Below, piece after piece: positions 26,543 through 36,738 of a stretch of DNA of 64,000 nucleotides (positions within the stretch are counted from its first letter, which is position 1; the number at the start of each line of letters is the position of its first letter). The stretch spans positions 1 to 64,000 of the forward strand of contig JAKSKZ010000011.1 of NCBI GenBank assembly GCA_024401475.1, written 5' to 3'. Source of the DNA: Paludibacteraceae bacterium (GTDB lineage: Bacteria > Bacteroidota > Bacteroidia > Bacteroidales > Paludibacteraceae). The notes beneath the pieces are model-generated. The model saw only the letters and a list, made by a program, of their open reading frames with translations. It ran no database searches and had not been told where the DNA came from. The position numbers and the translations under genes are program-made.

Positions 26543-28522
26543 TCAATTATTAGGCTTAACCGTCTTCAAAACTTCTTGGTTAATCTTAACATTATACTTA
26601 GTACGAAGATTGTTTACCCAATCCTCCTCAAGCTTGTTTTGATAATCAGCAGTTAGAGGTCCTTTAACTTCCTTATAGTCGATCGGCGTATCCGTAAGTT
26701 CGCCCTCACAAACCACATAAGGGAAAGTATTATCGCTATAAACACCCTTCTCGCCAAAAATTTCTTGATCTACGGCCTTATTAGCACCCTTTTGGTACAA
26801 GCCCTTCTCCACTTTCACCTTGACTTCACCATTCTGATTGAATTTAGCCAAGAGTTTGCTTTCAAGCGATTCTGGATAAGTTGCCTTTACAAACTTCTTA
26901 ACCTCATCTTGTGTCTTCTTATCAGCACAAGAGATAATCATGCCTCTGAATCGAGGCGAATCAAACTTATACTTCGATTTATTAGCTTTAAAGAAGTTTG
27001 ACATCTCTTCAACATTTGAAGTTGACCTTGACCATACCATCTTGTTACTGATATCAAAGAGAAGCAATCCATCGCTATACTCCTTCAAAAGATTTCTCAA
27101 ATCAGAGTTTTCTTGCAACAATGATTCTTTATACAAAGAAGTCAAGCCCTCGTTGATGTACTTATCATAAGCAAGATTGACAAATTCACGAGGAGACAAC
27201 TGATAGTACTCTTTATACCTTGCAATTGTTTTGTGTGACTCTGTCGTGTTCTTCTTTGCAGCATCCTTTACTGAATCATATATATCTTTCTTTGATTTAA
27301 AGGATGAGACAAATGCTGACTGAGGGTAATACTCGCCCGAAATTGTATATAACGGAGCATCCAAGCCTTGAAGTCTTTCTGAGACTTCCTTGTATGACAA
27401 TGTTGTATCTTCGGCAATCGCATAGAAAGGTTCCAAACCTCCGTCAACCATAGCATACGCATATCTCAACTCCAAGTTTGCACGACTCCTCTCCACTACT
27501 GTCATTGCACGAGAATCCTTCAAGATACGCTTTTTCAAATCTGGAAGCATCTTCTCATAAGAATCCATTGAAGACATGTCCCTCACCATCAATATATGAT
27601 AACCAAATGAGGTTGTCACGACATCAGAGACTTCACCAATCTTATTCATTTTACGAGCGGCTCTTTCCAATTCATCCGGGAAACGGCCCGGGCTCAACCA
27701 ACCCAACTCTCCCCCACGCATGGCTCCCTCTCGGTCATCCGATTGTAATATCAAGCTATCAAACTTTGCACCACCGCGAATTGCTTGAAGTATAGAATCG
27801 ATGGAAGCCTTTCCATTAGGATTATTCTTGCGCTTGAAGATTTGTGCAACTCGAACAGATTTCTCAACATCCATAACAGAATGTACATATACGATGTGAT
27901 ATCCGAACTCTGTTCTAAAAGGACGACTGTAAGTGCCGACAGGAGTATTATAAGCCGCAGTTTCAAAAGGATATACAGTAGAGAATGGCTTGATGTAGTC
28001 AAGTCGCCCTCCCCTTTCTGAAGAAGGGCATTCAGAGTATTCCTTCGCCAAATCAGCGAAGTTGGCACCTTTCTCTATCTTGCTATAAATATCGTTGATT
28101 TTCTTATACGCAGCCGCCGTATCTTGATTATTTGTCTTTATCAATATATGGGAAACATCAACTGCCTTCTTCAATCGTTCGTATGCTTCACGAGCCAATT
28201 TTTCTTCCGATTCTTGATCTACCAAATATGGCAATAGCAATTGATCCTTATATGTTTTATATTCATTCAGATAGGATGGCAACTCGTCCAACTGACGCTC
28301 CTTTGCCTCCATCACCTTCATCTTGAACTTTACAAAAAGGTCCACATATTCATCTAAACTCTTCTTGTCAAGAGAAGATGAACTATTTTTATTATAAATA
28401 TATTCGAATTCAGACTTTAAGATAGGCTCACCGCCTATTGTCATAATGACGGGATCATTTTGTGCGGATACCGTCGCTGCCGAAGCCAACAACCCAGCAG
28501 CTAATGCCAATTTAAATTTCAT
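26543..28522 (-). CDS. Two-domain parvulin-type peptidyl-prolyl isomerase
   Basis: 659 residues. Signal peptide MKFKLALAAGLLASAATVSA; helical chaperone part with DPVIMTIGGEPILKSEFEYI; parvulin domain 1 (VSHILIK...ECPSSERGGRLDYIKPF) and domain 2 (RVAQIFKRK...DREGAMRGGELGWLSPG); long helical C-terminal part. Periplasmic folding factor for envelope proteins. First gene of the 28522-22652 operon; upstream minus-strand TATATTTG near 28577 is a likely promoter box. Confidence 0.92.
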   Translation of the reverse strand: MKFKLALAAGLLASAATVSAQNDPVIMTIGGEPILKSEFEYIYNKNSSSSLDKKSLDEYVDLFVKFKMKVMEAKERQLDELPSYLNEYKTYKDQLLLPYLVDQESEEKLAREAYERLKKAVDVSHILIKTNNQDTAAAYKKINDIYSKIEKGANFADLAKEYSECPSSERGGRLDYIKPFSTVYPFETAAYNTPVGTYSRPFRTEFGYHIVYVHSVMDVEKSVRVAQIFKRKNNPNGKASIDSILQAIRGGAKFDSLILQSDDREGAMRGGELGWLSPGRFPDELERAARKMNKIGEVSDVVTTSFGYHILMVRDMSSMDSYEKMLPDLKKRILKDSRAMTVVERSRANLELRYAYAMVDGGLEPFYAIAEDTTLSYKEVSERLQGLDAPLYTISGEYYPQSAFVSSFKSKKDIYDSVKDAAKKNTTESHKTIARYKEYYQLSPREFVNLAYDKYINEGLTSLYKESLLQENSDLRNLLKEYSDGLLLFDISNKMVWSRSTSNVEEMSNFFKANKSKYKFDSPRFRGMIISCADKKTQDEVKKFVKATYPESLESKLLAKFNQNGEVKVKVEKGLYQKGANKAVDQEIFGEKGVYSDNTFPYVVCEGELTDTPIDYKEVKGPLTADYQNKLEEDWVNNLRTKYNVKINQEVLKTVKPNN

Positions 28523-28615
28523 ACATGTCTTTTTTTATCCAACGCAACAAAATCATATATATTGCGTAGTGTAATAGATATCGCAAATATATAAAAAAAT
28601 ATGACAATTTAAATG

Positions 28616-29527
28616 CTACAAGCCTCGCTTGACCTCTCGCAATTTTAAGGAAATAACACTCTCTCTATGATTACGCAACCACCGAAGCAATGTCTCATTA
28701 AACATTGCGGGTTGCTCCATGTTCACCATGTGACCACAATCAGGGAAAGTCAACTGGTCGGCATCAGGCAAGCAATCCAACATTCGGCTACGTCCTGCAC
28801 CCTCTTTTTCTCCGTAAATGATCAGCGAGGGCACATTCGGTTTTATCTCATTCAACCTTGTCCAAGCATCCCTGCCGTAATAAACCCTACACGTAACATG
28901 CTGAGCTTGCCAAGCTCCCCACTCTAAAATCATTGTAGTCAATGCCTGACGCATCTCTTCACCATGCGAACCTGCACGTTGCACTAATTGGTCTATCCTC
29001 TCAATTTTATAGGCCACCAAACCACCTCGCAAAGCTTTTGCATTAGACTGACGCTGCTTTTCCTTTGCCTCTCTCGTTTTGGGCATAGTAGGACCCGGAC
29101 GATTACATATTTCACCAGCAACCATCATACAAGAGAGCAATCGTTTAGGATACATGGCCAACAAGTCACCAGCCACATAACCACCCATCGAAAGGCCAAC
29201 GACATGCACTTTGGAGATGTTGAGAGAATCCAACATCTCTACCAAATCGTCGGCATAAGTGAACTGCTTCCCCTCTATCGGATCAGAAGACAAACCGTAG
29301 CCCCTAAAATCAGGGACGATAACTCTAAAACTATCCTTTAAGACTTTTACCTGTTCCGCCCACATCCTTCTGTCTAAAGTATGACCATGAAGCAAGAGAA
29401 CCACTTCCCCCGCACCATAGTCATCATAATAAATCTGAGCTCCATCATGCAATATCATCGTCTTCCCTTCTGCAAAAAGAGAAATGGAGAATAGCATGCT
29501 GAACAAAAAAGTCCAAAATCGTTTCAT
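28616..29527 (-). CDS. Exported alpha/beta hydrolase
   Basis: 303 residues. Signal peptide MKRFWTFLFSMLFSISLFAEG, then an alpha/beta-hydrolase core: LLLHGHTLDRRMW (oxyanion region), GLSMGGY nucleophile elbow, and the catalytic His in DCGHMVNME near the C-terminus. Substrate unknown; similar proteins include esterases and lactonases. It lies 9 bp after the stop of the 29537 lipoprotein and may share its transcript. Confidence 0.85.
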   Translation of the reverse strand: MKRFWTFLFSMLFSISLFAEGKTMILHDGAQIYYDDYGAGEVVLLLHGHTLDRRMWAEQVKVLKDSFRVIVPDFRGYGLSSDPIEGKQFTYADDLVEMLDSLNISKVHVVGLSMGGYVAGDLLAMYPKRLLSCMMVAGEICNRPGPTMPKTREAKEKQRQSNAKALRGGLVAYKIERIDQLVQRAGSHGEEMRQALTTMILEWGAWQAQHVTCRVYYGRDAWTRLNEIKPNVPSLIIYGEKEGAGRSRMLDCLPDADQLTFPDCGHMVNMEQPAMFNETLLRWLRNHRESVISLKLREVKRGL

Positions 29528-29536
29528 TATCGAACT

Positions 29537-30721
29537 TTACTTATTTTTCTTCCTTGCAATCATCCAGTTAGAAGGATTATTGTAACCTATACGAATAGGC
29601 AAATGCTTGATATCCTTACTTGTTGCGTATACTTGCTCCAAATCCTTTTGATATGCCACCTTGTTAAAGATGCTGATTGGATGAAGGTATTTTCCGTATA
29701 GAGACACATCCCAATCATCCTTAAAGAAACGATAAGGAATACCAGAATCATCTTCCAAAACGGCAAAAGAATAATCCAAGACGACATTACGAATCTTTGA
29801 GAAATAAGTTTCGTGCATCAAATATGAAGCCGCCTTCAAATATGTAACCACTTGGTATTTAGGAAGGGTTGCTTCTGCGTACTCTTTCATATTTTTAGGG
29901 AAACCTCCGTCATGCATATTTCCTGAAAAATAGTACAATGTCTGTAAATGAGTTGGAGTCTTCTCTTGGAAGAACTTGAGCTCAACCATACGACATTTTT
30001 TACCAGTAGCGTCAACAATAGCTCCATTTTCATCAATATCCACATTACGAATAGAAATCAATTGACACTCCTCCAAAGCCATCAACATAGAGATAACAGG
30101 AGCAATACCATCGATCTCTTCGCTATGCAAATCGTTCTTCATAGACAACGTACGGAAGAAGCTACTTCTCATATAAATCTTCAAAGAAGAGGTATATTTG
30201 TTGAAATAACGAGCATTCGCATTGATTGTCGTATCTATATTTCCTGGAGCCTCCAAACCAGCCATGAAGTAATAGTCTGCATTAGGGAAAAGCGTGATAG
30301 GATATAAGAAATCAGGACCGCTAAAAGGATAGAAGACATAATTGCAACGTTCACGAACATCGCTCATATCTGCTACCACCAACGAATCTGCCTTTGACAA
30401 AGTAGCAAAACTCTTTCGTTTCAAACTACCAATTTGAGTGGAATAATTACTCCACGCCTTTTTCTCCTCATCGGTCAATTTGATTCCGTCACAACTCAAT
30501 CCCGCATAAAATTTAGCGGCACGATTTATTTGAGGATCACCGACCAATCGTTGCTTAACTGGCTCAGATTCTTGAACTGCCAGCGTATCACTTGCAACAG
30601 GCAAAGTGTCGTTTGCGGCAACATTCGATTGATTTTCCGAATTTCCATTTCCATTTGCACAAGAAGCGGCAAACAGAGAAAACATCAAGGCATAAAAACC
30701 TTTCTTCATTTTTGTATTCAT
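29537..30721 (-). CDS. Lipoprotein of unknown function
   Basis: 394 residues (390 if the second Met is the start). Signal peptide with lipobox FAASC, followed by an Asn/Ser-rich linker (NGNGNSENQSN) and a globular domain starting about residue 60 (DPQINRAAKFYAGLSCDGIKL). Contains YVFYPFSGPDFLYP and DDSGIPYRFFKDDWDVSLYG, conserved-looking but not assigned. Probably surface or periplasmic. Only 4 bp separate it from the permease stop, so it belongs to the permease transcript. Confidence 0.75.
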   Translation of the reverse strand: MNTKMKKGFYALMFSLFAASCANGNGNSENQSNVAANDTLPVASDTLAVQESEPVKQRLVGDPQINRAAKFYAGLSCDGIKLTDEEKKAWSNYSTQIGSLKRKSFATLSKADSLVVADMSDVRERCNYVFYPFSGPDFLYPITLFPNADYYFMAGLEAPGNIDTTINANARYFNKYTSSLKIYMRSSFFRTLSMKNDLHSEEIDGIAPVISMLMALEECQLISIRNVDIDENGAIVDATGKKCRMVELKFFQEKTPTHLQTLYYFSGNMHDGGFPKNMKEYAEATLPKYQVVTYLKAASYLMHETYFSKIRNVVLDYSFAVLEDDSGIPYRFFKDDWDVSLYGKYLHPISIFNKVAYQKDLEQVYATSKDIKHLPIRIGYNNPSNWMIARKKNK

Positions 30722-30725
30722 ATTT

Positions 30726-32063
30726 TTACTTGTTTTTTTCCAATTTTTGATTCACCCAATAGAAGAAGAAACCCGTCAAAACAGTTCCAAAACTAAGAAT
30801 CATCGTCCATGGAGCATCTTGCGTCTTATTTACAAACGTATCTACATAATCATTATACATCATATAAACAATCGACCATACGATAATAGCACAGAATAGA
30901 ATTGCAGGTAATGGGTATGCCCATGTTTTATAAGGTCTCTCCACATTCGGGAAACGGTACCTGTGAACAATCACGCCGGCCACAGTAAGCAATGCGCAGA
31001 AAGACAAGACAATACCTGTATATTGAGTTATCAATTTAAACGAACCTGTCAAAAGCATGATAGAACTAATCGCATATTGCATCCAAATAGCAATAGACGG
31101 ACAGCCCTTCTTGTTTTTCTTTGTCAAAAAGCGAAACATTTTGTGGTCTTCGCCCATAGAAACCACAACTCTAGGACCGACATAGACCATCGAACTGATG
31201 CTCGACACCAACATAATCGTGATTAGAATACCCATGATTTCACCACCTTGAACTCCAAAAATATGTCGTGCACTTATCAAACCAATCTCGATTTGACCAG
31301 TCATCTCTTCCACAGGCGTAGTGCGCATAAAGACCATATTCAAGCATAGATAAAGCACAATAACAAATAAAGTACTCGACAACAATGCCAAGGGAACATT
31401 ACGTTGAGGATTTTCTATATCCCCAGAAATATAGGCTGCCGCATTCCAACCCGAATAGGCATAATATACCCAAATTAAAGAAACTGCAAACGCAGGAGTG
31501 AACACATCACTAAACTGAAAATCTTGGACTACATCAAAATTAGCGGCTCCTTCTGGTGTGACAATCAATCCTGCCACAATAAATACAATTATAATGGCTA
31601 TCTTGATACCGGTCAGCAGATTCTGCATTTTCGTGCCAACATGTGCATCTATCGCATGAAATAACGTTATTATCGTCAGGACAACCATCGCAAAAACCTT
31701 CTGATCTAAAACTGGATAGATATTGCACAAATAAGAACTCATCGCCATGCTCGACAAAGCGACCGGAGCCGCAAAACCGACTAACAACGAAGTCCACCCC
31801 GACATAAAACCGACTGAAGGATGATAAATAACAGACAAGTAATGATATTCGCCACCCGAACGAGGCATTGCCGCACCCAACTCGCTATAAACAACGGCAC
31901 CACACAAAGCGACCAATCCGCCCATGAGCCAAATCAAAGCAATACCTATTGGATTAGTCAACGACATCAATTGGAAGCCCAACGAAGTAAACACTCCCGT
32001 TCCAATCATATTTGCGATGACAAACGTAGATGCAGTTTTTGTTCCTATTTTCTTAGAGGACAT
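30726..32063 (-). CDS. APC-family amino-acid permease
   Basis: 445 residues with about 12 hydrophobic spans. The N-terminal FVIANMIGTGVFTSLGFQL carries the GTGxF-type substrate-binding turn of APC transporters, followed by GGLVALCGAVVYSELGAAMPRSGGEYHYL. Inner-membrane uptake or exchange of amino acids; the specificity cannot be told. First gene of a set with the 29537 lipoprotein and perhaps the hydrolase. A leader of about 200 bases precedes it. Confidence 0.9.
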   Translation of the reverse strand: MSSKKIGTKTASTFVIANMIGTGVFTSLGFQLMSLTNPIGIALIWLMGGLVALCGAVVYSELGAAMPRSGGEYHYLSVIYHPSVGFMSGWTSLLVGFAAPVALSSMAMSSYLCNIYPVLDQKVFAMVVLTIITLFHAIDAHVGTKMQNLLTGIKIAIIIVFIVAGLIVTPEGAANFDVVQDFQFSDVFTPAFAVSLIWVYYAYSGWNAAAYISGDIENPQRNVPLALLSSTLFVIVLYLCLNMVFMRTTPVEEMTGQIEIGLISARHIFGVQGGEIMGILITIMLVSSISSMVYVGPRVVVSMGEDHKMFRFLTKKNKKGCPSIAIWMQYAISSIMLLTGSFKLITQYTGIVLSFCALLTVAGVIVHRYRFPNVERPYKTWAYPLPAILFCAIIVWSIVYMMYNDYVDTFVNKTQDAPWTMILSFGTVLTGFFFYWVNQKLEKNK

Positions 32064-32353
32064 ATGATTTTAATATTTATTTTGTTCAGCGCAGAAGCAT
32101 CCTTTAGTGAATCTTCATCTATAATTCGTAGTTGATAGAGCCTTATTGCGATTAAAAAACCTCACTTCTGTAACAATGTAATAGTCCATTCAAGCCCCTT
32201 TATTCCAATTAGATGTCTTGAATTTTTCAACAAGTGATAATGAGGCTACCAAGCCTAACGACCAAGCACAAAGGTATATATATTTTTCAGAAAAAAAAAT
32301 ATAGGAACGCTCACCAACATAGGCCGTTTTTTTGTTTATACCTTTCATTTATG
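32064..32353. other. Long leader and promoter of the permease operon
   Basis: Minus-strand TACCTTTG at 32276-32269 implies a leader of about 200 bases. It contains an AGGCT-TGGT-AGCCT hairpin but no terminator-antiterminator pair or riboswitch that I recognise. No gene seen. Confidence 0.45.
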
Positions 32354-32394
32354 TAAAAAAAATAGAGGGAACCGAAGTTCCCTCTATTTTTATC
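32354..32394 (-). terminator. Terminator of rplS
   Basis: Perfect 15-bp stem aaaaatagagggaac/gttccctctattttt with loop cgaa. It can act in both directions. Confidence 0.92.
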
Positions 32395-32406
32395 TCAAAA
32401 AGAGTA

Positions 32407-32754
32407 TTAACGTCTCTTTTCCTTAATCTTAGCCTTCTTACCAGTAAGACCACGCAAGTAGTAAAGTTTTGCTCTACGAACCTTACCAATCTTGTTAACT
32501 GTGATGCTCTCGATGAAAGGAGACTCCATTGGGAAAATTCTCTCTACACCTACACCGCTAGTAATCTTACGAACTGTGAAACGCTTCTTTTCACCTTGTC
32601 CGCTGATACGGATAACATCACCCTTAAACATCTGGATACGCTCTTTGTTACCCTCAACGATCTTGTAAGCAATTGTAATTGAATCACCACTCTTGAAGCT
32701 TGGGTGCTTCTTCTCTGTAGCGAAAGCTTGCTCTGCAACTTTAATCAAGTCCAT
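32407..32754 (-). CDS. rplS: Ribosomal protein L19
   Basis: 115 residues from the ATG at 32754 (MDLIKVAEQ), the usual L19 start; an upstream ATG in frame adds 11 unlikely residues. Characteristic F-x-x-GD-x-I (FKSGDSITI), [18 protein letters not shown] and RRAKLYYLR. Part of the 50S subunit at the interface with 30S. Single gene with its own promoter and a strong terminator. Confidence 0.97.
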   Translation of the reverse strand: MDLIKVAEQAFATEKKHPSFKSGDSITIAYKIVEGNKERIQMFKGDVIRISGQGEKKRFTVRKITSGVGVERIFPMESPFIESITVNKIGKVRRAKLYYLRGLTGKKAKIKEKRR

Positions 32755-32836
32755 TTTTATACTTATTTTCATTAAACAATCGCGCAATATTACGAACTCC
32801 TTGATGTTTCATAAGAGATTACGCAAATTCCGACTG

Positions 32837-32868
32837 CAAAGGTAATTCTTTTTTTATTATCCACCAAA
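32837..32868 (-). promoter_or_regulatory. Promoter of rplS
   Basis: TTTG (32868-32865), 20 bp, TACCTTTG (32844-32837) on the minus strand; a textbook Bacteroidota promoter. Confidence 0.75.
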
Positions 32869-32884
32869 TGCAGTTCGTTTTTTA

Positions 32885-35641
32885 TTAAAGCACAATATTT
32901 ACAATCTTACCAGGGACAACAATAACCTTCTTAGTTGGCTTGCCATCCATAATCTTAATGGTTTGCTCATTAGAAAGAACTGTCTTCTCCACATCTTCCT
33001 TAGACATATCGATTGGCAACTCTACAGAGAAACGAACTTTTCCATTAAACGAAACTGCATATTTAGCTGCACTCTCTTTCAAATAGTCTTCATTGCACAC
33101 TGGCCATTTTGCATCACAAACAGTGGTTTGATTACCCAACGCATGATACAACTCTTCTGCCAAGTGAGGAGCGAACGGAGTCAAAAGGATTACTAACGGT
33201 TCCAAAATCGCCTTTTTATTACACTTTTGGGAAGCCAACTCATTTACGCATATCATAAATGCAGCAACTGAAGTATTGAACGAGAAGTTGTCTATGTCGT
33301 AAGAAACCTTCTTAATCAACTTATGCAAAGATTTCAATTCTTCTTTCGTAGGTTCAGCGTCAGACAACGACAACTCTTCTCGAGAATAGAACAATCCCCA
33401 CAATTTCTTCAAGAAACGGTGAACGCCATCAATACCGTTAGTATCCCATGGCTTTGATTGTTCCAATGGGCCAAGGAACATTTCGTAGAAACGTAACGTG
33501 TCAGCACCATATCTCTCAACGATGTCATCAGGATTAACAACATTGAACATTGACTTGGACATTTTTTCCACTGCCCAACCACAAATATATTTACCATCTT
33601 CAAGAATAAACTCTGCAGTCTTATAGTCTGGCATCCAATTCTTGAAACGCTCAATATCCAATACATCATTACTAACTATATTCACATCAACATGGATAGG
33701 AGTAACCTCATATTGATCTTTCAAATTGTAAGAAACGAAAGTATTGGTATCCTTGATTCGATAAACGAAGTTAGAACGTCCTTGAATCATGCCTTGATTA
33801 ATCAACTTTTGGAATGGTTCATCCTTGCAGATTACTCCGAGGTCAAACAAGAATTTATTCCAAAAACGGCTATAAATCAAGTGACCTGTTGCGTGTTCTG
33901 TACCGCCCAAATACAAGTCAACATTTTGCCAATAATCATTTGCTTCCTTACATACAAGAGCCTTGTCATTGTGAGGATCCATGTATCTCAAGAAGTATGC
34001 TGAAGAACCAGCAAAACCTGGCATTGTATTCAATTCAAACGGATAACCCTCCTCTGTATTCCAATTTTTAGCATGACCCAATGGAGGTTCACCAGATGCA
34101 GTCGGCAAGAAATTCTCGATTTCAGGCAACATCAAAGGAAGCTTGCTCTCATCCAAAACATAAGGAAGCCCATCCTTGTAATATACCGGGAATGGCTCTC
34201 CCCAATAACGTTGACGACTAAAAATAGCATCTCTCAAACGATAGTTAACCTTTACTTTTCCAATGCCGTGTTCCTTGACATACTTCTTAGTAGCAGCTAT
34301 TGCTTCTTTGACTGTCAATCCATCAAGGAAACCGGAATTAGTCATAATGCCATCCTTTGCATCAAAACTCTCTTCACTTACATCACAACCCGCAATTACA
34401 GGAATGATAGGAAGATTGAAATGTTTTGCGAAAGCATAGTCACGAGAATCGTGAGCAGGAACGGCCATGATTGCACCTGTTCCATAACCGGCCAAAACGT
34501 AGTCACTAATCCAAATAGGAATCTCCTTATTGGTAACAGGATTTATTGCATATGCACCAGAGAAGACACCCGACACACGCCTATCTGAAATACGTTCGCG
34601 CTCTGTACGACGCTTCACCTGGTCCAAATACGCATCAACCTCTGCTCTTTGAACATCAGTTGTCACCATATTTACATATTCTGACTCAGGCGCAAGCACC
34701 ATAAATGTCACACCGTGAATAGTATCTGCTCGAGTTGTGAAAATTTCAAAATCAAAAGGTTTATCTTTGATTTTAAACTTCATCTCGGTACCCTCACTAC
34801 GACCTATCCAGTTTTTCTGAGTCTCCTTCAATGAATCCGTCCAATCAATTTTCTCCAAGCCATCAAGCAAACGTTGAGCATACGCAGAAACACGCAAACT
34901 CCATTGACGCATAACTCTTTGCTCAACTGGATGCCCACCACGGATTGAAAGACCTTCACTAATCTCATCATTAGCCAAAACACAACCAAGTGCAGGACAG
35001 AAGTTAACTTTCGTATCAGCAAGATATGCGATACGATAATTCATCAAGACCTCTTGCTTCTTCTTCTCATCATAAGATTTCCAATCTTGAGAAGTAAAAG
35101 ACAACTCATCTGTGCAGGCAGCATTCAAAGAAACTGTACCCTCCTTCTCAAATTTAGAAACCAAATCTGAAACAGGCATTGCCTTACACAAATCATTATC
35201 ATAATAAGAGTTGAACATTTGAATAAATGCCCACTGCGTCCACTTATAATAATCTGGCTCGCAAGTACGAACTTCGCGAGACCAATCGTAACAAAATCCT
35301 ATTTTATCCAATTGCTCCCTATAGCGAGCAATGTTCTTTGCTGTAGTAACCGCTGGATGCTGACCAGTTTGGATAGCATATTGCTCAGCAGGCAAACCAT
35401 AAGAGTCATAACCCATTGGGTGAAGAACGTTAAAACCTTGCAGACGTTTATAACGACTAAATATATCCGAAGCAATGTAACCAAGAGGATGTCCGACATG
35501 CAAACCCGCACCTGATGGATAAGGGAACATATCCAAAACATAATATTTAGGTTTGTTTTTATCAATCTCGACTTTGTAGGTAGAGTTTTCTTTCCAATAA
35601 CTCTGCCATTTGCTCTCAATTTCTTTAAAGTTATATTCCAT
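32885..35641 (-). CDS. leuS: Leucyl-tRNA synthetase
   Basis: 918 residues, normal length. HIGH motif in [18 protein letters not shown], editing (CP1) domain in the middle with [24 protein letters not shown] motif in [12 protein letters not shown], and an anticodon-binding C-terminal domain. Charges tRNA-Leu and hydrolyses mischarged products. Monocistronic by its surroundings, with a strong promoter upstream. Confidence 0.98.
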   Translation of the reverse strand: MEYNFKEIESKWQSYWKENSTYKVEIDKNKPKYYVLDMFPYPSGAGLHVGHPLGYIASDIFSRYKRLQGFNVLHPMGYDSYGLPAEQYAIQTGQHPAVTTAKNIARYREQLDKIGFCYDWSREVRTCEPDYYKWTQWAFIQMFNSYYDNDLCKAMPVSDLVSKFEKEGTVSLNAACTDELSFTSQDWKSYDEKKKQEVLMNYRIAYLADTKVNFCPALGCVLANDEISEGLSIRGGHPVEQRVMRQWSLRVSAYAQRLLDGLEKIDWTDSLKETQKNWIGRSEGTEMKFKIKDKPFDFEIFTTRADTIHGVTFMVLAPESEYVNMVTTDVQRAEVDAYLDQVKRRTERERISDRRVSGVFSGAYAINPVTNKEIPIWISDYVLAGYGTGAIMAVPAHDSRDYAFAKHFNLPIIPVIAGCDVSEESFDAKDGIMTNSGFLDGLTVKEAIAATKKYVKEHGIGKVKVNYRLRDAIFSRQRYWGEPFPVYYKDGLPYVLDESKLPLMLPEIENFLPTASGEPPLGHAKNWNTEEGYPFELNTMPGFAGSSAYFLRYMDPHNDKALVCKEANDYWQNVDLYLGGTEHATGHLIYSRFWNKFLFDLGVICKDEPFQKLINQGMIQGRSNFVYRIKDTNTFVSYNLKDQYEVTPIHVDVNIVSNDVLDIERFKNWMPDYKTAEFILEDGKYICGWAVEKMSKSMFNVVNPDDIVERYGADTLRFYEMFLGPLEQSKPWDTNGIDGVHRFLKKLWGLFYSREELSLSDAEPTKEELKSLHKLIKKVSYDIDNFSFNTSVAAFMICVNELASQKCNKKAILEPLVILLTPFAPHLAEELYHALGNQTTVCDAKWPVCNEDYLKESAAKYAVSFNGKVRFSVELPIDMSKEDVEKTVLSNEQTIKIMDGKPTKKVIVVPGKIVNIVL

Positions 35642-35662
35642 ACTGAATCAAAATTAATGGGA

Positions 35663-35693
35663 CAAAGTTAGGAAAATATAAGGAAGAGACAAA
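35663..35693 (-). promoter_or_regulatory. Promoter of leuS
   Basis: TTTG (35693-35690), 19 bp, TAACTTTG (35670-35663) on the minus strand, 22 bp before the start codon. Confidence 0.72.
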
Positions 35694-35754
35694 GCAAAAC
35701 GATTGAAGAACAAGAAGAAATGGAGTTTAGTGAGCAAGAAACATCAGATAGAGA

Positions 35755-35786
35755 CAAAAAAAGGGCAGAACCCAAAGTCCTGCCCT
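35755..35786 (-). terminator. Terminator of the gld/por operon
   Basis: Stem agggcag/ctgccct (35762-35768 and 35780-35786) followed on the minus strand by a T run. Confidence 0.85.
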
Positions 35787-35808
35787 AATTTCTCAAACGA
35801 TACTTGGA

Positions 35809-36696
35809 TTAATATTCCCACAAATCGTTTTCGTAGTTAACCAACAATGTTTTAACACGAGCTTGCTCTCTCTTCACATCCTCTGGAGTAATGTTATACT
35901 CAAGCAAGTTACGGTTTTGAATGTTGGACTCCCTATAGATATAACTTGCGAAACGTCTCTTGATAAACAAGTCATCAAATGAAGGACGAGCACCGTTGTT
36001 CTTGTCAGTGATCAAAACTTCAGTTTGAGACAAGAAAGGTCTCAACTTATCAAATGGAATCCAGAACATTGGATACTTTTGAATACCAAGATCAGTTTCT
36101 CTAACCATGATAGGACAGAACCCAATGATTCTCACATTGAAAGTAGAAGTGATTTTGTCGAAATACCAAACTTCCTTAACATAATACTTGATTACGTCAC
36201 GGTTAGGTATATCAGACTCATCAACTACATAAACAGAATCGTTAGTAATAGAATCAGCTTGAACAGTAAAGATCAACTCATACTTTTCAAGAAGATCCTT
36301 GAAATTAACCAAGTGCTCGTCGTTAAAGATTTCACGAGAATCAAGATACTCATATACCTTGATTTTACCATCCTGAATAAGTCTGAACATCAAAGAAAAC
36401 AAACTTTGTCTGTTGTCTGATGATTCTTCAGGATAATAGAACGGATAGTTCATCTTTTCACGCAAATCGACAGTTCTATAAACTACCTTTTGCCAATAAA
36501 CATCATCCGCACGTGGATTTAACAACTCAATTGGTTCCAAACCTTCCTTCGGACCACTAGTTGGCAAGTTTGTTGCTACCTCTTCAGAAATGTCTCCTGT
36601 CTCGTCGAAGAAAGAGTTATCCCCCTCTTGAGCGAAAGCAGAGGCCATACAAGACATTAAGCCACCAACAAACAATAATTTAAAATACTTACTCAT
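35809..36696 (-). CDS. gldN: GldN/PorN, type IX secretion ring component
   Basis: 295 residues from the ATG at 36696 (MSKYFKLLFVGG), which starts the signal peptide; 11 further in-frame residues upstream are unlikely. Contains the GldN hallmarks ADDVYWQKVVYRTVDLREKM and NYPFYYPEE. In the type IX system PorN binds PorK in the periplasmic ring beneath the outer membrane. Last gene of porP-gldK-gldL-gldM-gldN and followed by a terminator. Confidence 0.95.
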   Translation of the reverse strand: MSKYFKLLFVGGLMSCMASAFAQEGDNSFFDETGDISEEVATNLPTSGPKEGLEPIELLNPRADDVYWQKVVYRTVDLREKMNYPFYYPEESSDNRQSLFSLMFRLIQDGKIKVYEYLDSREIFNDEHLVNFKDLLEKYELIFTVQADSITNDSVYVVDESDIPNRDVIKYYVKEVWYFDKITSTFNVRIIGFCPIMVRETDLGIQKYPMFWIPFDKLRPFLSQTEVLITDKNNGARPSFDDLFIKRRFASYIYRESNIQNRNLLEYNITPEDVKREQARVKTLLVNYENDLWEY

Positions 36697-36738
36697 AATT
36701 CTAAACTTTAAAATCAGAATAGTTTCCAATTATCTCAA

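Noticed and set aside
32064..32353. A riboswitch in the long permease leader
   Set aside because: Only one small hairpin is visible and no known aptamer pattern.
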